Origin: Trichopria drosophilae
Lineage: Eukaryota; Arthropoda; Insecta; Hymenoptera; Diapriidae
DNA length: 64,000 bases
Direction: 5' to 3'
NCBI GenBank assembly: GCA_030407085.1
Contig: CM059584.1
Coordinates: 128,435,001 to 128,499,000, forward strand
Part shown: piece by piece, positions 1-12,376 of the stretch
Layout of the letters: every line of letters starts with the position of its first letter
How positions within the stretch are numbered: position 1 is the stretch's first letter
Notes under the pieces: generated by a model
Databases searched by the model: none
The model's input: only the letters and a program-made list of their open reading frames with translations
What the model was told of the DNA's origin: nothing
Made by a program: the position numbers and the translations under genes

Positions 1-512
1 GACGTTTTAAATTTCCTTGGTGATTTTGTGACGTTGCAGAAACGATTCCATAAAACGTTTTTAAAACTGTTATAAAGTGACATTCTGGTAATGTTACGCA
101 TTAGCTTTGTGTATTTAGATATTGTGCAACGTCGTGTAAACGGCATCAAGAAGTTGTTACGAAACGTTACGTTTTTGCCATAAATGGGATAACATGTAAC
201 GTTTCATTTACGTTACATGTTTAGCGGGCATATCAATAATGACAGTATTATAGAAGATGAAAATACTGTATCGAAGGTAAGATTCCCGCTAAACATGTAA
301 CGTAAATGAAACGTTACATGTTATCCCATTTATGGCAAAAACGTAACGTTTCGTAACAACTTCTTGATGCCGTTTACACAACGTTGCACAATATCTAAAT
401 ACACAAAGCTAATGCGTAACATTACCAGAATGTCACTTTATAACAGTTTTAAAAACGTTTTATGGAATCGTTTCTGCAACGTCACAAAATCACCAAGGAA
501 ATTTAAAACGTC
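1..512. repeat. Near-perfect 512-bp palindrome (foldback element)
   Basis: Bases 1-228 are the reverse complement of 285-512 with no visible indel, leaving a 56-base spacer. The arms are rich in AACGTT/TAACGTT words, and each arm contains a smaller hairpin near 190-221. The left end coincides with the window edge, so the element may extend further left. AACGTT-rich sequence at about 1370-1580 looks like a decayed relative. No coding capacity is seen. It is probably a foldback-type non-autonomous element; the superfamily is not assigned. Confidence 0.85.
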
Positions 513-635
513 GCATTCAGGTTACTAACGTAACATTCATGTAATATTACGAATGCAACGTTTCGTAGACATGATTTATTGCATAAATTCAATCGTTTCG
601 ACCGGTTCCATCTCAGACTTCGCCTTCAATAACTT

Positions 636-843
636 CAAAAATAACTTGCACCTTATTATTTTTAATGTAAATTGTATTAAATTTAATGCATAATTTAAAA
701 ATTGGTTCACTTATGTTAATTTTAATATTCCGTCACTTGTCCAGAAAAATAACTCGCACCTTATTATTTTTAATGTAAATTGTATTAAATTTAATTCATA
801 ATTTAAAAAGTGGTTCACTTGTGTTAATTTTAATATCCGCGTA
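636..843. repeat. Tandem duplication, two copies of about 108 bp
   Basis: The block beginning AATAACTTGCACC near 640 is repeated 108 bp later near 748 with a few substitutions. Each copy runs through an AT-rich stretch to TTAATTTTAATAT. No coding potential is seen. Confidence 0.8.
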
Positions 844-1149
844 ATTTCATAACTTATTTCCAAGTAGTGCATTTGTAAAATATACGTGTGTCAATTAACT
901 TTACATTTTTTTAAACATTGTCTATTAATCCATTTCGTTAAAAAAAAAATATTATACGGATATCTTAAAAATATTTATTTAAATTACAATAAATTACTAC
1001 AAAATAGTCAAATAATATTAAAATATTATTATTCCCAATATGGAAATGACAAAATTAATTAAACATATCTTGTTTAAACTAAACCCGCATTTAGCAAGAA
1101 GCCTTCTACGATTGAGTATAAGAGCTCTCGTTCGCATGGTAATACGTAT

Positions 1150-1228
1150 GCGAGCGTAGCGTAGTGGTTAAGACGTCAGCGTTGTAACCGGTAGACCCGG
1201 GTTCGATCCTCGGTCGGGACGGATTTTT
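1150..1228 (+). tRNA. tRNA-like sequence (tRNA pseudogene or SINE head)
   Basis: A pol III A-box-like TAGCGTAGTGG is followed by a perfect B box, GGTTCGATCC, at 1199-1208, and a T5 tract at 1224-1228 could terminate pol III. The T arm folds (CCGGG-TTCGATC-CTCGG), as does a 4-bp D stem (GCGT/ACGT). The acceptor arms and the anticodon stem do not pair convincingly, so no isotype is assigned. This suggests a decayed tRNA or the head of a tRNA-derived SINE rather than a working tRNA. Confidence 0.5.
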
Positions 1229-1840
1229 CTTAGATTCATAGATTTATTTGCGAGTAAAATTATAAAACTACATTCTTTCATAACATATCTAACGATACAT
1301 AAATAATAATAAAATTCGAATTGAATAAAATAATTCGTCGAATTTCTTATAATTTTTATTTATGACCGTTTAATGTAACGTTTTTACAACGTTGGATGTA
1401 TAGTTTTCAAACGTCGCAGGTACGTTACGAATGAAACGTTATTTAAAAACCGTAAATGTGGCAGGACATTTCTGGTTCCAAGGACGTCCCAAAAATGTTT
1501 TTGCAATGAAACAAGTTTGGTCGCATGGCTATAATGCGACGTTTCAAAGATGTTGCTCTAACGGAATATTGTTTAGCGGGTTTATACTGAAGTGAAATTT
1601 TAGAAATTTTTTATGATTTTTTATTTCAACTCGTGATTACTTGCTCAATTCTACGAATTTCGGAATAAACCCAAATGGAGGTTACAGATTAGACGTTTCT
1701 GAAAGTAAATGTAGAATAAAAAAAGTCAAAATGTATGTAAACAAAAATGTTATTAATTTTTTTCCAAGACAATACAAATATTCCGTACTGCAAACTTCGG
1801 GCTTCAAAACCCCTTATAAACAATACTTATTTTCTAATTG

Positions 1841-2644
1841 AAATTTCATGCTGACGCATTATGATGTTGATTTCTTGACCGCTAATGGTTGAATTGAAAT
1901 TGAGGATTTTCGGTAGAGACGGTCTGGTTGAACGTTTTTAAAATAAACTATATATACATATATATACTATATATATTCATCTCTGGTAAATCAAGAAATC
2001 TAAACCACTGTTATTATGACACACGTTTAAATGCCTTTGTTTATATTTATATATATTACTTTTTGTGTTTATTTACGAGTTAATGTTACGGTGTACATAT
2101 ATCATATTGCATATACCTAAATAAGCAATCCTATGATTCATATGCTATACCTGTATTTGCTTAAAAATAAGTTCGTTTATTTGTATTTATTTTAATTTAA
2201 AAAAAATTTGCTTAAAAAATAAGTTCATTTATTTGACTTCATTTTAATTTTAATAATTTACTTCGCTTATAATTTAGAATGCTGTTGCCAAAATTAGAAA
2301 GGCTTATATGTATTACAAACAATACAATATAATATACATACACCCGCAACGATAGAACGGGTTTCCGGTATAGTCTCGATTTACCTTGTCACGACGTAAG
2401 GCATTTAATTTACTAAATAATTTTTGTAATTTTATTCTTACTTTATAAATTTACCTTTTATTCATATGATTTTTTATATCTTACATTTTATTATAATGGT
2501 GTATTCAATTATTTTATATATTTTTTAAGTGTCAATAAATTTCTGAAGAGGGCTGTCATCAACGGCCGAAACGTAAACTAAGTGTAATAGTTTATTTTAA
2601 AAACGTTCAACCAGACCGTCTCTACCGAAAATCCTCAATTTCAA
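1841..2644 (+). mobile_element. About 0.8-kb element with 59-bp inverted repeats and a hammerhead-like 3' motif
   Basis: Bases 1892-1950 are inverted at 2588-2646; both arms contain GGTAGAGACGGTCTGGTTG or its complement. The 14-mer TTATTTTCTAATTG lies at 1827-1840 and again at 2645-2658, a candidate target-site duplication of the length made by target-primed insertion. At 2543-2575 the motif CTGAAGAG...GGCCGAAAC lies just inside the right arm. The interior is AT-rich and non-coding. A Penelope-like or other retroelement derivative is possible but not shown. Confidence 0.6.
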
Positions 2645-2659
2645 TTATTTTCTAATTGG

Positions 2660-3370
2660 TTTTATAATATTCTTTTACAGAATTGCAGAGAACTGTAGTT
2701 GACAAATTTTACTTACATTATAAATAATATCGAAACAAAACGCTGATTTTAATCTATTGAACTTAAATTCGAAGATTTCTGCTAATTAATTGAAATACGG
2801 AATTTAAATAAGCATATCTTTTTTAATTAAAAAATAAGCAGAACTCTTATATAAAAACATTGTTTATAAGTTGTGTTTAGTTTTATTTCCAGTTACAATT
2901 TGATTAGTTATATTATATTTATCTGAACTTATAGGACATTAATGACGAAGACTTTTATTTATTTATTTTAGTTATTAATTATTATATGTTATTTTTAAAT
3001 AAGATTTTAAATATTCTAAAATTGACACCATTTTGTATTCTGTAACATGTTTAATACATTTTTAATTTTTAACTAAGAATTCTTTTCATTTTCCTTTAGT
3101 AAAAATAAAATTAAAAGTAATAAAATCATAATTAAATCATTTTTTTTACCTACATATTATTGGATTTGCTACTGTTTATCATTTTGAATTTGAAAAATAT
3201 TTTATAAAGTTTGAAAATTCCTTCTCAAATTTAAATATATTAATAATTTTCATTACATATAGTGCTAGTACTTAATAACAAAATTAAAATAGCACTGTCA
3301 AAGTCGAATTTTCGTCAAAACATTATCGTGTCACGACTGCCACGCGCGTATATCAGAGTATAGTATGTAT
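2660..3370. other. AT-rich spacer, nothing recognised
   Basis: Very AT-rich sequence with homopolymer runs. No reading frame, repeat end or RNA motif could be supported. Confidence 0.5.
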
Positions 3371-3375
3371 ATATA

Positions 3376-4097
3376 CAGGGTGTACGAAAAGTCCCGGGAC
3401 GGTTGAATAACTTTCGAAAGAATAAAAATTTCAAAAATCGCCGAAACACGTGATTCGATTTTTCAAACAAGCTATCTTTTGAGGGGGGGTTTCGGCCCCC
3501 CAACCTCAAGGGTGGCGGGGGGCACGAGGGGGGCCAAAAATCTTAAATGGCAACATGGTTTGAGTGGGAGCTCATTTGAAAGGTATTTTCGAGATGAAAT
3601 CAGATCACTGGTCATAGAGGGCGCTGCGATCATTTTTCGCAGAGATTTTTGACTTTTTCAGATCTTAGACGTACTAACGTTTGAAAAAATGAAAATTTCG
3701 AAGTCGCCGAATCGTGTAATTCAATATTCTTAAAAAACTTAAAAAACTTAAAATCGTGTAAAACAACATTCTTAAACGGGTGTCAACCCGTTTCTGAATG
3801 TTATATTGAAAACCTCTTTTACTTGTATCTCTCCGAAAAATGATCGCAGCGCCCTCTATGACCAGTGATCTGAATTCGTCTCGAAAATACCTTTCAAATG
3901 AGCCCCCACTCAAACCATGTTGCCATTTAAGATTTTTGGCCCCTCTCGTGCCCCCCGCCCCCCTTGAGGTTGGGGGGCCGAAACCCCCTCTCAAAAGATT
4001 GCTTGTTTGAAAAATCGAATCACGTATTTCGGCGATTTTTGAAATTTTTATTCTTTCGAAAGTTATTCAACCGTCCCGGGACTTTTCGTACACCCTG
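3376..4097. mobile_element. 722-bp foldback DNA element, CAGGGTGTACG ends, TA flanks
   Basis: The arms 3376-3660 and about 3820-4097 are near-perfect inverted copies, starting CAGGGTGTACGAAAAGTC and ending with its complement. Both sides are flanked by TATATA, consistent with a TA target. The arms are unusually GC-rich for the window, with G7 and C-rich tracts near 3484-3535 and 3950-3985. Reading frames across it are fragments of the palindrome and are not taken as genes. Confidence 0.8.
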
Positions 4098-4265
4098 TAT
4101 ATACGGACTACGGAGTGCAGTAGCGCGAAGTGCGACGGCGCCCTCAGTGCATCTCTCTTTACTTTCCGAAGGCGACCGAACACACAGACGCTGACTCGAG
4201 TTAGTAGTGGTACAGAAAGAGAGTAAGAGATATCGGGACCTCTGCGCCGCAGTCTCACCTCTTCT

Positions 4266-4335
4266 TTTCCCACTCCTGCACAATTGCCGTGTGGACGTTT
4301 AGTTCCCTTTCTTCAGAACGCGTCACAAAAATGTA
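4266..4335 (-). repeat. Dispersed repeat fragment, also present at 30479-30545
   Basis: Read on the minus strand, this segment (GACGCGTTCTGAAGAAAGGG onward) matches 30479-30545 on the plus strand with about a dozen differences. The plus-strand copy keeps CTGAAGA...GTCCGAA, a weak variant of the hammerhead-like motif found elsewhere in the window. The GC-richer stretch 4100-4265 beside it is unexplained. Confidence 0.6.
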
Positions 4336-6680
4336 TCCGCGTAAAGTATAATTATAATAGGTAAATAATTTGATTTAGACGAAACGACATTCATTTGCTT
4401 CATTGTATAAGCAAAATTCTCTTTTATAAAAAATTACGTCCAATGTGACGTACCATTTGACGTAACATTCGACGTAATACTTCACGTCAGAATGGACGTC
4501 ACAACAGACGCCATTTTTTTCAATAGAGTGTGCATTGCACTTTCGCCAATTGCCACCACGGAACCCTTTTTCTTTACAAGCAGTTACTAGTTTTCTCTTG
4601 GAAATAAAAGTGTACATAAATATCCTAATACTACAGAACGCATGAATGAGGTTTTACTGCCTTTTTCGATTCCGTGCGTTTTCGTGTTCCGTTCCTTCAA
4701 TACTATTGCCCAGTAAACTTATGCCTTATTTTGGATGTTAGCAAACATTTGGTATGGCTCTTTTCAAGTTATGATGACAGAGAGAGTAAAAATTGCGATT
4801 AACTCGAAAAGTATTAGTTTTAGGTAAAAATAAATATGGAGCAAATTTAAATCTAATAAAAATACATCAAATTTCAATTTTTGATCGATTTCGTACGAGC
4901 AGTATTCGCAGAAATAGAATTCTTGTAAGAAACGCGAAACTTTTAATTTGCATGAAATAGAAACTTTTCTCGCGTGTTTTGCAATATAAACTTTTCAAAA
5001 TGGCAGTGTTCTGGAATAAATTTTTCAAAAAATGACTTGCATACTTAAAATTCATTCAATTATCTTTAAAACATTTTTATTTAATCTCCTCACAGTTTTT
5101 TTGAAGAGGCAATACGTGCGATGAAAATGTAACTACAATCGGCTTTCGGGGTTTTCTTATTTGTACTCGTTTCAGGGTCAAAAAATGAAAATCCCGAAAC
5201 TTACACGGAGGATCGAAGTCAGCTTCTTGAAATATCACAAAAATATCGGAAACGAATGTCAACTAACCTAAAATAGTAACGGCAACTTAGAAAATATATG
5301 GGGCGTGTTTACTACTTCTTGAAATTGGAGCAATATCTTTTTTCATTCCATTTAATCTAAATTGTAATATATTGTAACAAATTGTACAGCCACCAATCAC
5401 AAATTCGATCAACCTATTTTTCCCATTCGATATCTCGGCAATGGTCCAAGTTACCGACGGTCACTAAAGAAATTTTAATTATTCTGGAAATTACCAGAAA
5501 TGTCCAAAATTCGATTGTATCAAAAGTATGGACAAACTGTTTACTAATATAATTTTCTCCCATTCTGTCTAAACTATTTCTATCTTGTTTTTAATTGCAG
5601 GCTTCAATATTACAAGTCTGCCGGAAGTCTTCGTTATCTTTGCCTAGTACACTTGCTACTAAATCTTATCTGTAACTTGTTTGTTTAGTTCCATAGACTT
5701 TTTTATAGCGTTGTTAAGAACTGTTTGTATACTGTATCTTAATTTCCTCTTTGTAATAATATAATCAATTATGGATTATTCTAAATTTATGTCAATAAAT
5801 AAACAGGAAAGTATTACGCATTATTCTTTTGCGATTGATAGGACTAATAGCAAACGGGAGAAACTAACCATTCGTTTTTATTAAAAAATAACAATTTCAA
5901 AAGTACTTTTATGTAGAAAAAATAAATTGAGGAATCCTCTAGCTATAGTGGATGTTAATTTACAATTTTATTAATATCATTTTCTGTATTTTGTTACTAA
6001 TCTCCTTATCTTGTATAGGTTATCTTATGATAATTATGCTTAGCTGACGATGGTTCGGAGATGCGTAGTAAATAAACAATAAAAACAGTTATTATGCAGA
6101 CATTCATAAAAAGAACAGATTTTTTTCGGATTGTATTTAATTGGTTAGAAAATATAAAAACTAATTAAACACAGTCAATGGAAAATGGTGATAACTAGTT
6201 CACTTGACTTAACTAAATATTTTCATTACATGCGAATGTAAATTTAACTGTTTTCCTTTTAATGAAGACAATAATTAATCTCATTAACATTCCAAGCATA
6301 TACATCTCGTTATTTTCTACTCTATCTGCCGAAACTGATATCTTTGGACATCAAGTAAGTACAATAATTTATTATCACGATCATGAAACAATGTTAAACA
6401 TATAATTTCTATAAAATATAACCATAATCAGCATTGAAAATTAAGACAAAATTGCTGTGGATGTCAAAATGTATAAAATCGTCACTCACCTGATACTTTC
6501 CGTAATCCAAGACTGTACGAATACAGTTTTCGGAAACTAAGGTACATTCTGGATGTTTCCATTTTACAAATCGTACCCAGCATTTCCTCCACCATTTTAC
6601 AACTGCAACAAATCTGTACGTAAATAATTCATACGAGCATGTAAGAATGTTTCGTCAATTTTCCAGCGTAATCCTTCAAT
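4336..6680. other. Intergenic, nothing recognised
   Basis: Short open frames here lack codon bias, splice context or recognisable domains. The sequence is AT-rich with no clear terminal repeats. Confidence 0.4.
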
Positions 6681-6682
6681 AA

Positions 6683-6880
6683 CACAGGCCCACAAAAAAA
6701 GTATGTTTTTTTATTGGTGCATGGTTGTTCATACGTATTTGGACTTGCTATTTTTAGAGGTAAACTTAAAAAACTTTATAGATATAACGCCTTCAAAAGT
6801 GAAGAATATGACTTCTCATTTTCAGACTACATTTTTTATGTTTTACTTCTTTGTGACTAACATTTTTTTGTGGGCCTGTG
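6683..6880. mobile_element. 198-bp MITE, CACAGGCCCAC ends
   Basis: The terminal inverted repeats CACAGGCCCACAAAAAAA (6683-6700) and its complement (6863-6880) enclose about 160 bp of AT-rich non-coding DNA. AATAA precedes the left end, and TAATAA follows the right end. The exact duplication (TAA or AATA) is ambiguous because the terminal A/T can be counted either way. Confidence 0.7.
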
Positions 6881-7314
6881 TAATAACATTCAACCATTCT
6901 CGAACCATTGAAATTTCAAAATTCTGATTTATGATCTGGTGTCATCCAACTAGTATATGAAATGTAAACAATGTTTAACACCCGAAATGTTACATAATAA
7001 GTTTTCTATCGATTGTTAAACATTTCTTCACACGTTTCAATAAAATATGATTTTAAGAATCATCAAATCTACTCTGGTATCAGAATTGTAAATTTATTAA
7101 TCGTATTTAAATTGATTTTTTTGCCAATTGGACTTTAATATAGCGGCAAAAATGATAAAAATGGTCGAAACGTAAGAGTTAAATATATCAAGGGGTCCCA
7201 GAACTACGTAGTAATACTTTGGGTACGTAAATTTTACGTGAAATTTCAAACAAAAAAGTCTCGAAAACACGTTTTGAAAACCCCTTTTCAACAAATTCGT
7301 GACTTTAATCCATT

Positions 7315-7800
7315 AAGTACTCAATATCGTTAATTTTTAATGAGTTTTCTTCCATTTTTGTTTGATACTATAAGTACCAAAAAAACTATGGGTAACCCAT
7401 TTCCGACGTAAAATGTCATACTCATTCAGAATATGGCCACAGAATTTATCTAAAGTCAATGCTTAAAAAGTTATGAACAATGTTTCGCAAAAAAAATGCG
7501 TTATTTTTTACTGAAAAAATGTTAGATCGAAATTTTGTATAAGAAACCAGTGGTAAACGCATCCGATTCCACATAGGAAAGTGTTTTCGAAGCCTATATT
7601 TTAAAATGTAGGTGGTACAATTTTAAAATGAAGGTTAAAGTATCCAATATGGCGGCTCAGACACGAAAAAATCGTCAAAAAGTACAGAATTTTTTTAATT
7701 GAAAATGATAGACTATTGGAAAAATGTTGCTTAACAAAAAGTTCTTAGAATTAGCCAAGAATAAGATGAAATTTGTATCAGTCTTTATTGAATCTCATCG
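7315..7800. repeat. Single decayed arm of a TTAA-type hairpin element
   Basis: It starts TTAA-TCCATTAAGTACTC, close to the TTAA-CCCATTAA ends of the intact hairpins. It then shows the same internal order: a ...TTCAGAATATGG block near 7430, an ATATGGCGGC block near 7649 and a core near 7700-7760 (ATAGACT...AACAAAAAGTTCTTAGAATT). The opposite arm is missing. A homologous arm in the reverse orientation lies at about 62900-63375. Confidence 0.55.
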
Positions 7801-8005
7801 ACTACGACTTCTTAATATGTGATATTTCGTTAGATATTTAAGAAATAAGGTAGAATTATACGAAAAATCACAAAAACTGGTATCTTTTTCCCATTCATAT
7901 GGCTTCGCTCTAAATTTCTTTAAAAACAATGTTAAACTAACATTGACCGACAAAATTTTACCTTTTATCTGCCTTTGTCAAAAGAAGTATCATTCCCGAC
8001 CTATT

Positions 8006-8330
8006 TTTTCGTGCTGAAAACGATGGCGCTAGCAGAATTTTGCCATCGCGTCACATTTTGGAGAAAAATGAGATTAAATGTGTCAAAAAGAGGGTTTTTG
8101 GCCGTATTTCGGTTTACTTTGTAACAGAAGAGAATTTATTTTTTACAAACAACGTATCATTTCCGACGTATTTTTTTCTGCTGAAAACGATGGCGCTAGC
8201 GGAATTTTGCTATCATGTCACACTTTGGAGAAAAATGAGGTAAATGTGGTTAAATTTAACCACGTTTTTCTCCAAAATTTGACGTCATAGCAAAATTCTG
8301 CTAGCATCACCGTTTTCAGCACGAAAAAAT
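8006..8330. repeat. Three copies of a 65-80-bp unit, two direct and one inverted
   Basis: The block CTGAAAACGATGGCGCTAGC followed by TTTTGGAGAAAAATGAG occurs near 8014-8070 and 8180-8240, and in the reverse orientation near 8255-8325. The small inverted pair GTGGTTAAATTTAACCAC (about 8236-8253) is the hinge between copies two and three. Confidence 0.7.
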
Positions 8331-8339
8331 ACTTCAGAT

Positions 8340-11300
8340 ATTATACTCGCTTGTCAAAGTTGAAGTAATTTTCAACTTAAGAGCGTTTTAAATTGGTCAG
8401 CCAGTAAGATAAGAAATTTCATTAAAATATTTAAATTAAAGATGACTGAATAAAATTTTCAGGTTAAATATCGTTCCGATATTGGTATTGGCTTTTACCT
8501 TTATTGGTGATCGGTCATTTTATTGGCAAACAGTTTAGAAAACAGAGGTGACAAAGGAGCAAATAAAGCAGGAGAGAAATACGGAAGCAAAAACGGGATT
8601 TGCACCATGTTATAAAACAAGCAAAATAGTACGTGATCTAAGCAAAAAGTTCGATTTATGCAAAAAGGGATCTAAGACCTGGACTCGTTACATCCTTCTT
8701 TGCATAAATTGGAAATTTAATGTCATTATATCGCGTATTGTATAATATAAAATATGAACAATTTAACATGATTAAGTAGGGTTTACTGATAATGATTTAT
8801 AGATTTTTAGAGTATACTATCCGCTCATTGCTCTTTGCGAAAAGGGACAATTTTGCAATAACCCATTGATGCAACTACTCCTTCTAGTGGACAAGTTCCA
8901 ATGAAATTGGAAAAATTTTATATGTATTCTTGAATAACATTTTTGTTAATTTAAACCCCGTTTTTGTTGTATTACTATACGACGCTGTGGACAATTATAG
9001 TTTTTATCCACTTTTTTTATTTTCTTTTTAATAATAACCGGTACACATCAGTAATATTACACGGTTTTAATTACGAGGGGTTATTTACATGAATTTACAT
9101 ATTAAAAACGGTCCATAAAATTACGTTTTGGAGGTCCACAGAAAAATGATACACCATTTTCCAATTTAATGTGTCTAAATTCGTTATGTGTACTATCTTC
9201 GCATAAAAGTTCCAAGTCCCTGAGACATCGTGTAATTGAAAGAAATCGAACATTTTTGTAATATATCTAAGTTTACATGTAAATCTTGCCTAGAAAGTTA
9301 AGTACATTAAAAGTAGCAATATTTACTTAATTTTTTTACAAAATGGTCTACAGTATTAACAAAAAATAATAATTTTTGCCAGCGTACGTTGGTTAAGTAT
9401 ATTTGTCACAGGAAATTAAGATGTTTTCGCTAAGATTACTCCAATGCTTAAACACATTTACAAATACAACTAAAGTAGACTTTAAATCGTGTCAGGTAAC
9501 TAAATGAATTGAAAGGTAAATGTTATTATTTTTTTATGTTCCCAAATATGAATAAAATCAAATTATACACAATTATGTAAACAACAATAAAGTATTGTTT
9601 TGTAATGTTGACTTAATCAAAAATAAAGAGAGTTATCCTTTTTGCGTTATTATCAAATATATAATAAATGCAGTCAGGCCTTGATCTGGTTGCCTGAATA
9701 TTCATCAGAGCATCAGATCATGAATAAAGGTTTCATTTGATCAAGACCTGATCAGGCCCCCCGTATGTTCGGCTCTTGTGAGGTTTTTTCTTGTATAAAA
9801 ACGTATTGAACATTTCTCATCGGAAATATAGAGAAACAATATAAACAAAATAATTTACTTGGTAATTTTTTGTCCACAAAATTAAAAAATTAATTATATA
9901 CTTTAAACGTTGTTAAAGATGTATTTATTTGGGTTTTTTCACAACACTTCTTCCTTGTTACAAATATCTATGATAATGATATTATGTGATTTCATCTGAT
10001 ATGAGGTCATGGTTCTATAAATCTCAATAGATATAAGTCAGATTAAATTCAATCGATAGTTTTGGTGAGTGGATAGAATTACAAATTACTCAAAATGATA
10101 TAATCGTTGCTTGCAAAATAAAAACAAATCACTTTTTTCTCATTTACAGTAACAATTAGATGATAAATATCATTATATTCAACAACAAACACATAACAAT
10201 AACAAATTAAAATTATTGATATTGTATGTAATTACTAATAAATACTATATTGTATGAAATTTTTATCTGAAATTCAAATCATAAGATTAAACAATTTTCG
10301 AACCGGGAATACGTAATAATCTTAAAATTAGGAATTAACGATATTCTTCGCAGATGAAAAGTGTAATGTTTTGACGAGACGAAAACCTGATTAATTATTT
10401 TTCTTTAATTGTTGAAATAATAAATTAAAAATCAGTTGCTGAAAAGTTGATGCATTAAAAATATTATATGAATAAGATCAGTTTATTCATTTCCATTAAT
10501 ATAGTTCACTTTTTAAAATTTGTGGTTCGCAAGAAGTAAGAATACAAAAATTAAAAGATGTACCATATTCATAAACTTTTGCTAACGAACAACTAGTTTG
10601 CACAATGTTAGATAGATATGTAGAGGAACGTTTTGTTTTGTGATTAAAAGTTTGTATTTCTATGGTGTCAATGGCTTATATTTAGGTCAGATTTGATGAG
10701 ACCAGATTAGCTTTGTTAGGTTAGGTCACGATACGTTAGGATAGGTTACGTTAGTTTTCATAAAGTTAAGTCAATTCTTTATTTAATCACACTCGTTTTT
10801 CTGTTTTGTGATCATATTATCACGCGATGGAAATTATGTTGAAATGATCGTATGTCTAAAAGTCGTATGTTGAACGAGCGCTAATCTAGATTGGATTTAC
10901 AATTAGATGCATTCAAAATTTGAATCCATTTAAATGAATTTCAATTCGTTCTTTTTCCATTTAATTTTGGATTCAAGTGGATTTGTTTGCATTGATAATT
11001 AAATGAAATGAAATTGATCCTTCTGAATTCTTCGCTGCGTAAGGATTCCTTTTATGATTTTATGATCCCGTTTATTGAAAGGGGTGACGACCTCCAATCG
11101 ATTAATGTTTACTGGCTTTATATCTTCGGTTGCTCACGCTCGCTAAGGACATATTTCATATAAAAAGATGCTACCTTTTTAATTATCGTTAAATTAACCC
11201 ACACAGAAAATGTGCAAAAAAATCTGCGTCATTTTCTGGTCCATTCTATACGTATATCTATTATAGATGGATCTGCGCCAAAATCTAATCGGATCTAAGT

Positions 11301-11540
11301 TATGCCAAGACACGTATTTTAAAAAAAATTTATGTCGCATAACCGTACGTGAGTTACTGCGAGACAAAAAACCGAGATGTACGTACGTACAAGATCAAGG
11401 ACACAAATTTTTTTATTGTTGATTTGGTCTCCTTAGGGTCTGAAACGTCGACATTTGATGAAAAACTATAGGGTAATTTTTATGCCCGAGGTGTCCAAAT
11501 TCAATACTTCGTCCAGACCTAAGGTAGGGGTCAAAGCAAT
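8340..11540. other. Intergenic, nothing firmly recognised
   Basis: AT-rich non-coding sequence. Points seen: an imperfect palindromic stretch with TGATCAGGCC words at 9670-9770, and GGTTAGGTTAGG-like words near 10715-10755. No gene is supportable. Confidence 0.4.
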
Positions 11541-11548
11541 AGTGGATC

Positions 11549-12085
11549 TTATATATTTTTGGACGCTGATACAGAATCCGTTATGCAATTTGGCCCATAC
11601 CGTCAGAATTTTAAGATATCTGATCCGAAAAATATTAAAAAATATACTTTTTGGTAATTTAAGGTTAGGTATATGTGAAACGATGAAATCTGAAACGATG
11701 AATTAGCTTGGACCACTAATTTCTTTTCAGTAACTAAAAATCTATAAGATTTATTTATTAAAAATTTATAAGACAGTACCTTTCTCTGATTCAACGTATC
11801 TTTCCTACAAACATTTTGCGATCCTAAGTAATTAATCACTGAAAGTACTTTTCAACAAAATAACACAAAACCGCAATTTTTTTTTTAATTAGATGTGGTG
11901 GATCTTATAGAAAACGAATTCTTTGTCTAAGTTAACTCATCATTTCAGATTTTAAATTACCAAAAATTATTTAATTTTTGAATACTTGTTGGATCAGATA
12001 TCTTAAAATCCTGACGTGATGGGCCAAATCGAATAACGGATTCGTTTTCAGCGGTCAAAAATCTATAAGATCCACTATTTCTGAT
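11549..12085. repeat. Inverted repeat with arms of about 130 bp
   Basis: Bases about 11549-11680 (GTGGATCTTATA...GGCCCAT...GATATCTGATCC) match 11947-12085 in reverse complement. A third, direct copy lies at about 15560-15690 (GACCCATCACGTCAGGAT...ATATCTGGTCC). It is probably a dispersed element with long terminal inverted repeats; the true ends are not identified. Confidence 0.6.
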
Positions 12086-12376
12086 TCAACCGATCTCGAG
12101 ACAAATTTTTGTTATGTTCCTGTGTCATTATTTACATCAATACTTCCAAACTAATTCAGAACCATTTAAAACTATTAAAATACAAGCATTAACATAGGCT
12201 AACAAATCGGATTCAAAGTAACTTAGTGGATTAAGATATAATTTGTTTAAATGTGCTATTTAGTAAATTGTATGATCATGTATACATTGAAAGAATATAA
12301 TAAAGTACACAATTTCTAACAAATGAACTTGGACTATTCAGTTTGGGTCTTATTTATTATTATAATTGCCCCTGTA

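Noticed and set aside
1641..1841. Open frame of 66 codons
   Set aside because: No ATG start (begins with TTG), no codon bias or domain, and it overlaps the direct repeat flanking an inserted element.
3674..4283. Several overlapping open frames on both strands
   Set aside because: They lie within or at the edge of the GC-rich foldback element and mirror each other because of the palindrome.
10715..10755. GGTTAGGTTAGG words suggesting interstitial insect telomere repeats (also at 15672)
   Set aside because: Only two units each and imperfect. Such words are common in insect genomes and do not show a telomeric origin.
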